DNA of 64,000 nucleotides, taken from positions 340,001 through 404,000 of the forward strand of contig JACATO010000982.1 in the NCBI GenBank assembly GCA_018389105.1. The letters are read 5' to 3'. The translations under genes were made by a program, and so were the position numbers. The notes beneath the pieces are model-generated. The model made no database searches. It was given only the letters and a program-made list of their open reading frames with translations, and had not been told where the DNA came from. This document shows positions 1-13,400 of this stretch, piece by piece. Numbering within the stretch: position 1 is the stretch's first letter; each line of letters begins with the position of its first letter. The DNA comes from Nautilus pompilius. Lineage: Eukaryota > Mollusca > Cephalopoda > Nautilida > Nautilidae.

Positions 1-2460
1 GCAGGGACACAGGTGAATGCTGAACTCTGCAGGAACAAACTGGCTGTGTTGGTGGGGAATTCACCCTCACTGTAGGAGAATACTGCTTGTGTGTGTAGTA
101 GCTGCAATTGCAACACGATTGGACAGGCAGGTTATTTTCAAGGTGCCAAAATGGTTTTATGTCTTTTTCAAAAGATGGCTGACAGTGGAACTTGGATGTC
201 TGTGGAGGTGAGACAATCATTGCTGTTGGTGAGTCAGGTAAAATACTGGTGGGTCTCTGAATCACAAGGCGAATTGAAGTTGATTTATCAAAAGCCATCT
301 TAATGGAATTTGACTGAAATTAATTCAAAATAAAAACCAAATTTAAAAAGCAGCATTTACATAACTATTCATCCTTATAAAAAATGGCAAAAAAAAACCT
401 TTAATACCAGAAATAAAAATTTCAGACTGACATTTTAATCCTATCAGAAATAGCTAATTTTAAGTTATTTTTTAAAAAACTTCTTAATACACACATGATA
501 CTGTGATTTAGACTGTCCAATAAACTCATGAAACATAAAAGGAAATATTTTTTTTAAAAAAGGTCTTGTGTAAGTTTTAAAAATAAAAATTTAAAAAATA
601 TGTATATATCTTTTGACAATTCCATGCTTATATACAATACATGTAGTTATAAATTCTAATAAATTGATGTATGTATGGTCTATTGAATAAATTTCACTGA
701 TGAGTCTAAAATTATGGCACTCTTATGCACATATAGTCTGTACATTCAAATATTAATTATGTGAAGATTGATTAGGTTATGGTCTATTTTTTAATTAATC
801 TATTCAGTCTCAAAATTAGTGATTTCTTGATGCCATCTTTGTAACATGAAAGCATCGAGGTAGATAAATGTTGTAAACAAACATTTAAAATTGTTTTTAT
901 TGTTGAATTTTATTATCTTTAAACTGTTTATCAAATAATGATTTAAAAACACAATAAAAAAATTTTAAACAGTGCATCTTGTACTAAAAATCTATCTTAA
1001 CTTTACTTCACCATCCCAATGTAACAAGTTACAAAACTTATTTGGCTAAAAATAAGTGACTATGAATCTGTAAAAACTAGAAATTATATTAGTTGGTTAA
1101 TCTTACATTCTGTGCATATTTGTTAATGGTGACAAGATTTTTTATTTTTCATAATTTGCCTTATATAGTCATTACCAAAAAAAAAGAGAGAAAAATTAAT
1201 GTCTGAAAGTCAGCATCTCTTGCAATGTGACAAAGATCAAATGTGTTTAGCAATTCCATTGGGCACTATGAAAACATTCTTTAGTCTGTCAATGTTCATC
1301 ATTCTGATGATCATCCACTTTCTACTAGACAAATATTCCTAGACACCACCAGATCTCTATTCGAGCCCCTTGCTTGCCCTGCCATGAGCCTAGCTTTGAA
1401 CCTAATACTGTACATATTTGGGATTAAATTGGGTGTTGTATAAAGAAGTATCCACCTGTCCTGTTCAAAATATTGCTGAAATGACCCAGACCTTTTTTCA
1501 AGAAAAGAATATCACATATACATGTTCAATTTCTGTAAGTCATCTGTACAAGGAGAGATTACAATCAAAATTGGCATGATCAAAGTTCCAAGACATTAAA
1601 ATAACATTGTCATTGTGAAATATTATAAATGCATCCAAGACCGTATGCTTAACAATTCTATTTTTGCTCTTTTAATAGAGTTTCTACTACTGTTATACCA
1701 TTCTTGCAGAGGGCTATACAATACCAGCAAAAAAAAACACATTTCATCATTTAATCTCATTGTTCCTTTCTAAAATATCATTGCTTTGTTGCAGCAGGTC
1801 ACCTTTTAAATTCAGAAATGAAAGATTTTATGATATTTCTGCAGGAAACTTGTTTGTGATCTGGTGAGGCTTAACCTGTGTAGCGGTGTGCGTTTTGCCT
1901 GAACTTTAGGAATATCTTGACAAGTGGATCGAAACCTCTCTCTCTCAAATATCTAATATCCACACATTAAGTCATTTAACAAAAGGCAATTTTAAGACGT
2001 GGACATCCAAGCACTGGTGGTGAAAACTGTGCAGTTAGTAGTGGAAAGTACCACACTTAAAATGATAACAAAACAATTACAACCATGTAAAATAATAAAA
2101 AAAAGAAGAAGAAAAACAGAAAAATACACTCACAATTTCTGGGTCAACATTTGGCTTCACCTGGTTTGGGCTTCTGGCCTGGTTCCCATCTTGGCAACAG
2201 GAAGGCTAAAAAATAAATAAAATAAACAATGCAAGTTTTTCAGTAGCCGTTTCACTTTTAAAATTATTGTTTTGTTTGTTTAAATTCATCAGACAAAGAT
2301 TAATGCATTATTTAGCTCTGCAATAAATGACAAACACAGAGAGAAAAAAACATCTTAAATATGAAAATTGCAATATATAAATAAAGTTATTACAAATTCT
2401 TTAGTAATATTCATGATAAAAGCAGTTTCTTAAAATCAAGCAGACTATATATGTATATTA
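1..2460. other. AT-rich DNA, no gene recognised
   Basis: This stretch lies downstream of the PDZ gene's last exon. It contains many A and T runs and a few short open frames without recognisable protein features. I see no transposon ends, RNA gene or exon with convincing splice sites. Confidence 0.5.
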
Positions 2461-2474
2461 ATAAGCTAAATGTA

Positions 2475-2530
2475 AGAGAGAGAGAGCAAGAGAGAGAGAG
2501 AGAGAGTGTGTGTGTGTGTGTGTGTGTGTA
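2475..2530. repeat. compound (GA)n/(TG)n microsatellite
   Basis: A run of GA dinucleotides passes directly into about 13 TG repeats. It sits immediately left of the Tigger-like element and is separated from its terminal repeat by only a few bases. Confidence 0.9.
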
Positions 2531-2534
2531 ATAT

Positions 2535-3588
2535 ACAGTACAACCTCACGTATCCGAACCTCACTTATCCGAATTTTCGCGTATCCGAACAATCGACATG
2601 TCCCCCAAACAAAATCTCACGTAACCAAACTTTCACTCTTTTCTGTTCGGTTGTCAACGTTCTATTGTAATTTCTCTTAGATCTTAACCGAACAAGACAT
2701 GGCCTTTTTTAAAGTGAACAGTGGGGGGGGGCATGCCTATATAAGTGATTCATATAGTTTAACAAGGTCTGACTGTATATATATATATATATATATTTAC
2801 AACTATATTAAAGTGATCAGGTGATTGATTGTCGGTGAATAAAAAAAATAAACTAAAAGTCGAGAGCGAGTAAGTTGAGCCCATTTTATGCTATCGAGTA
2901 ACCGAGTTTGTTTCTTCATTTTTTTGCGTATGAGTTCGCCTTTGCTCATTTGTCTTTATCATTACGCGTATAGTCAGACTATTATTGCGATACTTTTTAC
3001 TTGAAAATTTGAATCAATCACATTTTTTATTTTTTTAATCAAGGGGGAAATGATAATTACTTAATTTAAGTAATTTATTTAATTTAATATAATTTACTAA
3101 GAAATATTTTATCTGGTTTTGCATATCATCTTTGAAGTGTTTTAATCTACATTGCATTTTAGACCATTTTAGACTGTACTGTTCACGACACTCACGTTCA
3201 AAATGTCTGACAAAAGTTTGAAAAGAAAACGCAATGTTCTGTCTCTAGACGACAAAGTGAAGATTTTGAAAAGACTTGACTCTGGTGCAGTAGCTGCACG
3301 TTTAGCTGAAGAATATGGTGTTCGGCGATCTACTATCACCGACATTAAAAATCAAAGAGTTAAACTTACTGAGTTTACAGCTACTCAACCAACGAAAAAA
3401 CAGTACACAAGTGACAATTAACATGTATAGTGTCTATTGTTCGGATAGGGTGTCAATTGGATGTTCGAATTTGACCCTCAGCATGCTCACAGCAACACCT
3501 GCATTCGGTTTTTTCACGTATCCGAACACTCGCGTATCCAAACAAATAGCTTGTCTCCAGGCTTGTTCAGATACGTGAGGTTGCACTG
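2535..3588 (+). mobile_element. Internally deleted Tigger/pogo element
   Basis: The element is about 1.05 kb and starts and ends with CAGT(A/G)CAACCTCACGTATC-type inverted repeats (left at 2535, right ending 3588), flanked by TA on both sides as expected for the Tc1-mariner/pogo superfamily. The motif TATCCGAAC recurs several times near both ends and looks like a subterminal transposase-binding site. Only the first DNA-binding part of a transposase remains. An (AT)n run lies inside at about 2777-2796. The DDE core is absent, so the copy is non-autonomous. Confidence 0.85.
3203..3421 (+). pseudogene. Tigger transposase N-terminal fragment (CENP-B-type HTH)
   Basis: This 72-codon frame starts with ATG at 3203. 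It carries a lysine/arginine-rich start (KSLKRKRNVLSLDDKVKILK, residues 4-23), then a helix-turn-helix with AEEYGV and STITDIK. This is the psq/CENP-B N-terminal DNA-binding domain typical of Tigger and jerky-type transposases. It ends at a stop 72 residues in, and no HTH_CENPB second half or DDE domain follows. The full transposase would be several hundred residues, so this is the remnant left after an internal deletion. Confidence 0.8.
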
Positions 3589-4196
3589 TATATATATTTC
3601 AAGGTTACCAGGTAACCCTGCAAAAATAAATTTAAATAATATAAAATAAATAAATGGTGTTTAAATTCAAAATCTGATCTCGTCTATTGGCAAGTCGCCT
3701 GGAGAGTAAACTGGTAATAAATGCCAATGCATAAGTTGTTATAATTAATATAGGTGGTTTTGTCCTTTTGAACCCTTCTAAAAATGTTCCAGCAACATCC
3801 CAATTAACATATATACTAGACAGAGAAAATGGTTTAGAATTCTTTTCTTTTTTACACCTTTAGCTCAGAATATATCAGTAGAAAGCCTGCCAGATACACA
3901 GTCTGTAATCAAATCTACAAATGAAAAAAAAATCTCTTATGTTTAAGCAGGAAAGAGCTGCAGAGGTCAAGTAGGTCCTTTCTTATTTAAAATGAGTTGA
4001 TATCTGGCTGTAGCTGAAGATGAGAAAAAGAGAGTATCCAATATCAGTAAAAACTACACTGCTGTTATCAATAAATAGTATGTAAATGTAAAAAGGCTAC
4101 ACATTATGATCATAAATTAAAAACTAAGATAAATTTCATTGTGGCTCTGTTTCCTTAATTCATCACAGTTAATTTTGAAATATTTTTTTCCAATTA
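3589..4196. other. AT-rich 3' flank of the PDZ gene
   Basis: Low-complexity AT-rich DNA between the Tigger element and the stop codon of the PDZ gene. On the minus strand this would hold that gene's 3' untranslated region. I did not find a canonical AATAAA on the minus strand close to the stop. Confidence 0.4.
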
Positions 4197-4445
4197 TTAT
4201 GTAGACATCTCTGCTTTGGCTCTAACTGCTGCTATATTAATGGTAGCAATGGAGAAAGAATTACAGATATACTGTTGTTTAAGAAATTCAAATGGCTGCA
4301 GTTTTATAATCACCTGAGCTGGAATCTGAAGAATTGTGCCATCTACAGATCGGATCCAGTCTGCCAAGAAAAGTTTTCCATAAGCGGGGCTATCTGCTTG
4401 GACAAATTCAACCAGTGTGTAGAGTTCCAAGGAGCCATCTTTGTT
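4197..4445 (-). CDS. PDZ gene, last coding exon
   Basis: Acceptor CTTTCTAG|AACAAAG, phase 0, then 82 codons and TAA at 4199-4197. It completes PDZ2 (ADSPAYGKLFLADWIRSVDG), continues through IPAQVIIKLQ and ends in a tail …AAVRAKAEMST. The end MST is not an obvious PDZ ligand. A CAG|GTGATT inside could be a weak alternative donor. Confidence 0.65.
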   Translation of the reverse strand, partial: NKDGSLELYTLVEFVQADSPAYGKLFLADWIRSVDGTILQIPAQVIIKLQPFEFLKQQYICNSFSIATINIAAVRAKAEMST

Positions 4446-7400
4446 CTAGAAAGACATGAGAAGATGATGAAGTATCTACTGAGTAGGAGTGTTTAGCTCT
4501 CAAGTGTGTATGCTAAAGACTAGAGTGAAGGGGAAATTGCAATGTTAAGAAAAAACAGTATCACAGCTCCTATTTCCTCAGAACAGAACTCTCTGTGTGT
4601 TGTCAGCTTGACGTTCAAGCATCCCCATGAACAGGAAAATTTAAACCATCTATAAAATGTAGCTAATCAAACTTTACCTTGCGTTCATTTTGTGATACAA
4701 TGTCTCTTAATGGCTTATACAGATGCCATAATAACAAGTAACATCTCAGTCTACAGGTGAATGATATCATCAGGTACTTTTGTAATCTACTCTATGCTGA
4801 ATACAACTTAAGATGCAATTATAAGTATGATATCCTGGTTACAATCACCAAAGCAACTTACTGTTGCAAAATGAAAAGCCATAATCTTTTGCAAGAGAGG
4901 ACGCTACTAGTGCTCTCCTATTTTAGGTGTGAGAAAAACTGAAGTGACCAATAAAATCCAAGTCATCAGAAGAGTAAGAAAAATCATAACTTTGGCTTAT
5001 CACCAAACAGGGTTGGTCCCAAGTTGGGACTTGAAACCCTAACACTAATTAAAACCAAAGACAGTGATTTTACTAGCATGGAACTTAATCAAACTGAAAT
5101 CATAAAAAAAAGCAGTTTTGAACTCTCTAGATTCTTTCCTAAATCTGTCCACAGAATCTATCTTTCCACCTACAAACTGTGGATGATGTTTCGTGTTCAG
5201 GTCCTAACATTGCGTAGCATAAAATTACATAGGCTTACATAAAGAATGGATTGCAAGGCCACATCCCAGCATGGGAGGCCATGGGGGAAAGTCCCTAATA
5301 GATCTCTTCATTTTCAGATATAGGAGGAAACTGGAGTGTTTGGGAGAAACTTGTGTGGTCGGCTGATGGAAGATGATGAAACTCTGCCAGGGAGGTAGAT
5401 ATGCCAAACCAAGCCAGTTCTGTCCAAAATTCAAACTCAGGCCCTTAACCTTATATATACAATAGAAATTTTCTTCAACAAAAATGACGATGTTACCCCA
5501 TGTGCTATCAGAATCAATAAAAATGGCATGGCAGGCCTGCTTGTCCGATAACAGTAAATTGAATAACTATAAAACTATCTGTATTGATGTCACACTAGGG
5601 TTTATAGTATGGTCTGTGATCAACTTGTTTATTAGAAAATAAAAAAGGGACCTGAGAAAGTTTCCTCACCAAATCTCCATACTAACATTTATCAGCTGAG
5701 ATGAAATGTAGGAGAAAAAGAAAAATGGAAGCAATTTAACAAAACAAAAGGAACAAGCTACACTAACTAATGACTGTAATGAAACAAAAAATACATTTTA
5801 TTTTTTTAAAAAAAAGTAGTTATTTACCTTTCCAACTTTCATTTTATAAGTGAACCCAAAGGAGCCATTCTCAATTCTTTTTAGAGTGACAGTCTTCGTC
5901 AGTGGATCCCACACAGCTTTGGTTGGATTCTTTAACACAAGATGTGGATAATGCAGCTTTCTGCAAACCCTGTTGCCACAGTGTTTATCCTTGAGACAAA
6001 AGTTGCCATCACTTGAGTGAAGAGGGAGTGAATTTACTTGATCACCTTCCATGCCACTAAAGTTGCAAACATTACAGACTTCAAGTGGAAGAGAGTGAGT
6101 TCTGTTCTCCATGCTGTTGCTGCTGCTGATGTTGTTGTTGTTGTTGTTTATATTCATGAGAATCTCGGGAAATTTATTCTGCATGGTGTCTTCTTTATGT
6201 TGCATCTCCCTGTTTGCCCGCTTCTTGGCATGGTCTTTCTGCCGGCACGAACAAGGGTTCTCCATTGGGAAGCTGACCAGACTGGAGCTAGTTGACAGGG
6301 CCCTCTTTACTTTGGTGAAGTCAGAACCAACAAAGAAGTCATGCTGTGTTTCAGTGGCACTCAGTTTCTTTAGCTCAATGGGACAACAAGTTTCTAAGTC
6401 AACTGAGCCCTTAGTGGAAGACACCAGAAGCTGCCACACTTCACTTTCAGTTAGCTTGGTAATGTCCTGGTTATTGATTGCAACAATGCGATTGAAAGGT
6501 TTCAAAAGATTGCTGCTGGAGAATCTACAGTACTCCTTCACGTCTGTTATGAGTGTGATGCTTTGTGAGTCATTCTGTAAAGTAATGGAAAAGAAAGAGC
6601 AAAGTAAAATACAAGATATTTGGTGGTGCATCATCTCCAGAAACTAAAGAGTTGGTTTGGGCTTTTCCCCCCACTGCATAAAAAACAAAAATTGCATACC
6701 AAGACAGCCCCTTTTGTGACTTAACCCTGATGATGGAGATGGGAAAAGATTTCCAAAATGAAGGTCTCTTAGTTCAGTTACTACTGAAGCCCAATCTAAC
6801 CAACTTCTGCAGAAATAAATAACTAGAAGAAATTATGGAAATGCCTTTGTAGCACTCTAACTTATTAGTCTAATTAAATCTGTATAATTAATAGTGCATA
6901 GGCACAAATTTTGTCATGCAACGTAATAATAGTTCAAAGTAGGCACTTAATCTATTGAAATAGTATTTGTGCAAGATAAGAAATTGAATGCTAGTCTGAA
7001 AATGATAAACTAGCATGAAGTTCTAACATAACCATTACTGGGAAAATATGGCAATATACAGAGCAACAAAATGTTTCTTAAAAGAATAGCAATAAATATG
7101 AATGAACAGTGTGTATGACAAAAACTTCAAGCATTGTATCAAATAGGTTACTCATTAATAATTAATTAATTAATAGTATTAAATAGCTGAATTTATTTTT
7201 ATCTGTTAGACATTAGTCTTCATGTGTTTCCATCATTGTGAACATTAAACACTGTGTTATTACCACTGATTTTATAAAAATTAAATATGAAAAAAAGAAA
7301 ATGAGTTGTTTCACTGATAAACAACAAATGAAAAAACTTTGAAACTTTGGCCCACGTTTCATGGGCATTTTCCTTGACAATAATCAGATAGTACCAAATT

Positions 7401-10400
7401 AAAATCAAAGGATAAACATGCACATTCCTATGACATCCCAGATCGGTGTTCTACACAATTAATTCAGCTCACCTGCTGAAGTACCACTACTGCTCTGTCT
7501 TGAACTTTTTAACCAAAGAGGATATAAACATTTTTAAGAAATCTTTTCACAACCGGATCAAATTATTATTCAAGTTAAACAGAAACTAGTATGAAGCACA
7601 AGAATGTAAAATTCTAGCAAACTTTCAAATTCAGTTTTATAACAGCAGCAGCAAAAATGAAAATAAATGTTTTTTATTCTTAATAATATATTCAATCAAT
7701 TGTAGAAATAAAACTGAGTAATGGCCATTGGTGCTTGTGCACAAAACTGACTGATGTCTTTTGTAAGCGTATGAGGAAATGCATTCTATTCTGGTTGAGG
7801 TATCTGCACCTATGCTAGTGAACATCAACTAAAGTGGAAAAAGATATCTTGTAAAAGTCTGCTTTTTAGGAAGGTGAAACTGTAGTGGTGGAGAGAGAGC
7901 TGGCACAAAAGAACATGAGACATCACATCACACTACTGGTCAGACACCAAAGAGAGCAGCCCATACCCACATGTTGTGATCAGGCAATAAAAAAAAAAAA
8001 AAAATTTCCTTCTTGTGAAATATACTTCTGTAATGATTTCAAAGGATCTGGAAAAGTTTTGAAGGTTAGCATTTTAATTTGTATATGTTGTCATGTGAGA
8101 ATCTAGTCATTTTTCTTCTTTAGAAAAAAAAAACTTCTACAGCAGTCTGAATACCTAGTTTGGGCACTTTCAAAGTTTTGCAGAACATGTGACTTCTTCT
8201 CTTTTTAAATTCCATACATTGATGGACTGAAGCTAAAAAGTCCAACAGATTAAACATATTCCCAGTGTTATATTTTTATTCTGGAAAACAAATCTAATAA
8301 TTTCCATTTAAAACAACAAAAATACCCTCAACAGCCAAGAATTTGCAGTAATTATGCAATATTGTGTTCCTTATTAAAGACATGCTTTAACTGAAAACTT
8401 ATCCATGGGACATTCTTAATGATTCATGAGAAAACACTGTGTAATGTTACTAGGGAGTGTTTCTGTACAATAAGAGTGTTTTTTTAGTTGTGTGTGTGTG
8501 TGTGTGTGTGTGTAGAGTAGGGACGCTGCATTTAGAATAGGTCCTCAGAAACAGGTTCATGATGGAAACAATAACATATATATTCCAAGTTCAAAACATT
8601 TAAAACAGCTGCTATACTTTTAGTGGGTAATGTTTGTTTTGTTTTTTTTTTATTATAAAAGAAATAGCTTAGAGTGCAGTAGAAACCTAATATTAAAGTC
8701 AGGAAAGGCTGTGAGCAGGCATTCCAATGGTTGCACAGCATGAAGCATACCTATGACTCAGTCATTCCTGTGTAAGCTCCTTCAATAAAGATAAAGATCC
8801 CCACAAAGATAGGTTTTTATTAACATTAAATGAGTCAGCCTAGTGAGTCGGTCAATAAATGCTCATTATCAACATTTATTCACATCCAATAATAATTAAA
8901 AACTTTCCCTAACAGCACATGATAGATTGATAAGGGTTTAACGAAAATAAAGGGGACAATATCCTGCGCATGTAAGCATGTGGATTTTGTCTTGCCGTGC
9001 TGATTTCCCACTAAATTTCATGAAAGAGACTCTGAAAGGAATTTTACAGAAGACTATTTTATTTCCTATTTTTACAGAGTGTTACTGAAAACAGCACTAC
9101 ATGAAAAAGGGGCCAAAATGTTTTGAAAAAAAACAAAACAGCAAAAAAAATGGGTCTCATCTGGAAATAGTATTATATATATACAGGTGCATCTCAAAAA
9201 ATTAGAATATCGTGGAGGAGTTCAATATTTTTTGTCAGTTATTTCAGAAAGTGATGGACTCATTACATGTAAACTAAAATGTTTCAAGCATTTTTTAATT
9301 TTAATTTTGATAATTATGACCTACAGCTCAAAAAATAGAAAAAACGTATCTCAAAATATTAGAATATTCCATTTCGAGTTTGAGTAAATCACTATTTATG
9401 CAGTATATATACTATGAATCTCTCAGTCTGGTTCTGTACACACAACCACAATCATGGGGAAGACTGCTGACTTGACAGTTGTCCAGAAGACATTCATTGA
9501 CACCCTCCACAAGGAGGGTAAGTCACAGAAAGTCATTGTTGAAAGGGCTGGTTATTCGCAGAGTGTTGTATCAAAGCATATTCATGGAAAGTTGACTGGA
9601 AGGGAAAATTGTGGTAGGAAAAGGTGCACAAGCAAGAGGGATGACCGCAGTCTTGAGAGGATTGTCAAGCAAAGCCGATTTAAGAACTTGTGGGAGCTTC
9701 ACAAGGAGTGGACTGAGGCTGGAGTCAGTGCATCAAGAGCCACCACACATACACGTGTCCAGGAAATGGACTACGAGCAGTGGTGGGATTTAGCCAGTTT
9801 GCACCAGTTCGTGCGAACCTGTTCTTGGAATTTCATGAGTTCCGCGAACCGGTTGTTAGCCCTTAACTTATTTTATCATCAAAATATAAGGCATGAATCC
9901 AATTATTTTTGCTCTGTATTGCATGATTCATCTTGGTTTTAGAAATATCTACGGCAGCAGAAAATAGATAAAACATCCCTTATTAGTAAGTGAAATGTTC
10001 TATAATTATGCACAGCCACTAGCAGACCTGAGGGGGGGGGATGAAATGAGAAAACTGAAGAATACATAAAATCATAAAATTTATAAACAGTAATATTTAT
10101 AATTAATAATAATAGTAATAATAATTCAAAAAGCACAAACAATCAAGCATGTATATACATAGATATATCTTCATATTACTTAGTTCATTAACTATATAGT
10201 CTAATATAGAGTATCTTCGATGTAATTATAGTGATGCTTTAACCATTGTTTAGACATTTTTTTAATTTGGGAAATAATTATAATCAATGATTTGATTTGC
10301 TAAACTGTAGAAAGCGGCAGGCCGGCAGCCCAAAGATCAACCTTTGGACCTATATCGGGCCAAACCGACATGCTTTTTTGTGAGACAACTGGTTGTTAAA

Positions 10401-13400
10401 ATATTTGAATCCCACCACTGGCTACGACTGTCACATTCTTGGTGTCAAGCCACTCCTGAACCAGAGGCAACATCAGAAGCATCTTACCTGGACTAAGGAG
10501 AAAAAGAACTGGACTGTTGCTCAGTGGTCCAAAGTCCTCTTTTCAGATGAAAGTAAATTTTGCATTTCATTTGGAAATCAGGGTCCCACAGTCTGGAGGA
10601 AGAGTGGAGAGGCACAGAATCCAAGTTGTTTCAAGTCCAGTGTGAAGTTTCCACAGTCAGTGATGACTTGGGGCACCATGTCATCTGCTGGTGCTGGTCC
10701 ACTGTGTTTTATCAAATCCAAAGTCAGTGCAGCCGGTTACCAGATTTTAGAGCACTTAATGCTTCCGTCTGCTGACAAGCTTTAAGGAGATGCTGATTTC
10801 CTTTTCCAGCAGAACTTGGCACCTGCCCACAGTGCCAAATCTACTAGTACCTGGTTTGCTGACCATGGTATTACTGTTTTTGATTGGCCAGCCAACTCGC
10901 CTGACCTGAACCCCATAGAGAATCTATGGGGTATGTCAAGAGGAAGATGAGAGACACCAGACCCAACAATAGAGATGAACTGAAGGCCACTATCAAAGCA
11001 ACTTGGGCTTCCACAACACATCAGCAGTGTCACAGGCTGATTGCCTCCAAGCCACGCCGCATTGATTTGTGCAAAAGGAGTCCCGACCAAGTATTGAGTG
11101 CATAAATGAACATACTTTTCACAAGTTCGACATTTATATATTATAAGTCCTTTTTTTTTTTTTATTGATCTTATGAAATATTCTAATATTTTGAGATAGT
11201 GGATTTTTGATTTTCATGAGCTGTAAGCTGTAATCATCAAAATTAAAACAAAAAAAAGGCTTTATATATTTCACTTTATGTGTAATGAATCTAGAATATA
11301 TGAAAGTTTCAGTTTGAATTAAATTATGGAAAAAAAATGAACTCTTCCACGATATTCTAATTTTTTGAGATGCACCTGTATATATTAAAAAATAAAAAAA
11401 AGCAATGTTCAAGCTTCTTCATTTTGAAATTTGTTATTTTTTAATCTCTATTTTTAAAATATGATTAATATTTCCTGACTGGATATCAAGTTAAACTACT
11501 AAAACCACTAGGGTGCATCAAACACCCATGATTTTTAAAAGTGTCTGCTTTTTTTTTTACTTGTCCCTAGATTAATTTTTTTTCCATTATGTAAAAAAAT
11601 AACTCCTGCAAAATTTCAGCAAAATTCACATTTGTTTATGTGGGTCACCTGACGTTTGAAAATCTGAGATGCAAAGCTGCCGAATTCAGCAGGTTCAGAG
11701 ATCCAATTTTTAAATATTTAAATTTTTCATAGCTACTTGCCAGATATTGGCATTTTTTTTAAATAACACTTATGAAATCAATAAAAGGAAGTAAATAAAC
11801 AACAAATGGCGATATTTTTGCCCAACTGACTATTTTTTACCACTTTACCAACATTTTTATGCAATTCTTATCTATATTACATTAACATTAAGTCAACTTA
11901 CATGTACAGTAGACTGTACATAAAGACAACATCGATGTTGTCAGATCTGCAGATATGCATACATAATCCATGTGGAAAAGTTCTGTTCTGCTTATTTACA
12001 ATGTTTAGATTGTTTATTTAGCTGTCAGTCTTTGCCTTGCATTTTCACAGATTTGGAAGAGACCATCTGTCTTCTTCCATAACTTAAAGAACATTTTGGT
12101 AGTGATCCTCACTTCTTGATGCAGAGAGAAAATCAGAACTTAACTTCACTCCCCACTCAGCACAGTCATTGATGACATTAAGTGCATCAACATGAGCTAG
12201 GGAGGCTTGATAGGCAGCAGACTCTGGCCATGCTTCAACAGGCTATGCTAGGAACTCATGATTTATCTCAAGAATGTTCACTGTGAACCAGATGCAGTAG
12301 CACATATCAATATTACTTGTGTCTGTATCAGTTTCAGTTTCACTAAAGCTCTGGAAAGTAGTAGATGCCTTTGATATTTCTTCATTTTTCTCACGTCTCC
12401 TTAATCCTGCTTTAGCACGTTCTTCACTCCACTGAATTCTTTGAGCCAACACCTTATCACTGGGTCCAAATGTAGCAGTATGGTCTGTCTTCATTGATTG
12501 CAGAAACTGCAAGTCTTCAGGATTTTTTAATCAGTTTCTCTGCAATAGCTGGCCACAGATGAAAAGTTTGATCAAGTTTAGTTTCAACTTGTTCTAATTT
12601 AGAAAGGGTAGCTGGTGAAAAATGATGATTAACAGGCATGCTTCTGAGTTTGTTATTAGCATTCACAAGTTTTATTTTTTCACATGCCTTGCACTCTGTG
12701 ATCATGGGAATATTGGCTTTCCCATAGAATGGCACAACTTTGAGAAGCACAATTTTTGCACACTCCCACTTTGTTTGGTTCTTTGATGCACCCTTTTGAA
12801 GATGGTACATCATACAGCGTAGTACTTGTGAATCACCATCAGTAATGCCTTTTCCAAGCTCAAATATGGTTTTTGCTTTACGTGTCCCAGGAGTTGATTG
12901 TGGTGTATTAGTTAGTCTTGCTTTAGAGTCTGACTCTGGAGTTTATGAAAGTCCTGGTTCTGCTTTATCAGCCATGGTTGAGATCAAGAAAAAACACCAT
13001 TGTGCAAAAGGATGTAAATATTATAAATTGAAACCTAAGTTAAAATATACCAAATCAAAAAAATGCCTACGAAACACTTTGAAAGTATACAAAGTTTTTG
13101 ATTTTTGGTATATAAATATACCAGTTGGCAACCCTGCCTTGATCATGGATTAACTTTAGCAACATAATTATGCAATGGAAATTCTCACTTCTTTAGATTG
13201 CATGTATGTTGTGCAATAGGCTCTAATTCTAGTAATGTTTGTATTGACCTTAAAGGCAATAGGAAATCCCAATTTCTAAAAATTTCTCCTTAGTATTTAT
13301 AAGACTGTGTGAAGATGTTTTGATGTGCTGTTAATGGGAAACACAAAACCAAAAAGGAGAATTCAATTGTAAGATTGTTTCATTTGAGTCTTATTATTGT

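Larger units (their letters stand above)
9184..11378 (+). mobile_element. Tc1-like transposon interrupted by a hAT MITE
   Basis: Terminal inverted repeats CAGGTGCATCTCAAAAAATT (left, 9184) and its complement (right, ending 11378), flanked by TA. Without the nested 643-base insertion and its target duplication the element is about 1.5 kb, a normal length for Tc1. The transposase reads on the plus strand in two pieces. This Tc1 type, with the same end sequence, is widespread in fish and amphibians and is known to move between distant animals; that last point is general knowledge, not shown here. Confidence 0.92.

Noticed and set aside
6038-6647. Plus-strand open frames opposite the PDZ exon
   Set aside because: They are antisense shadows of PDZ coding exon 2; the Leu/Val run is the complement of the Asn microsatellite.
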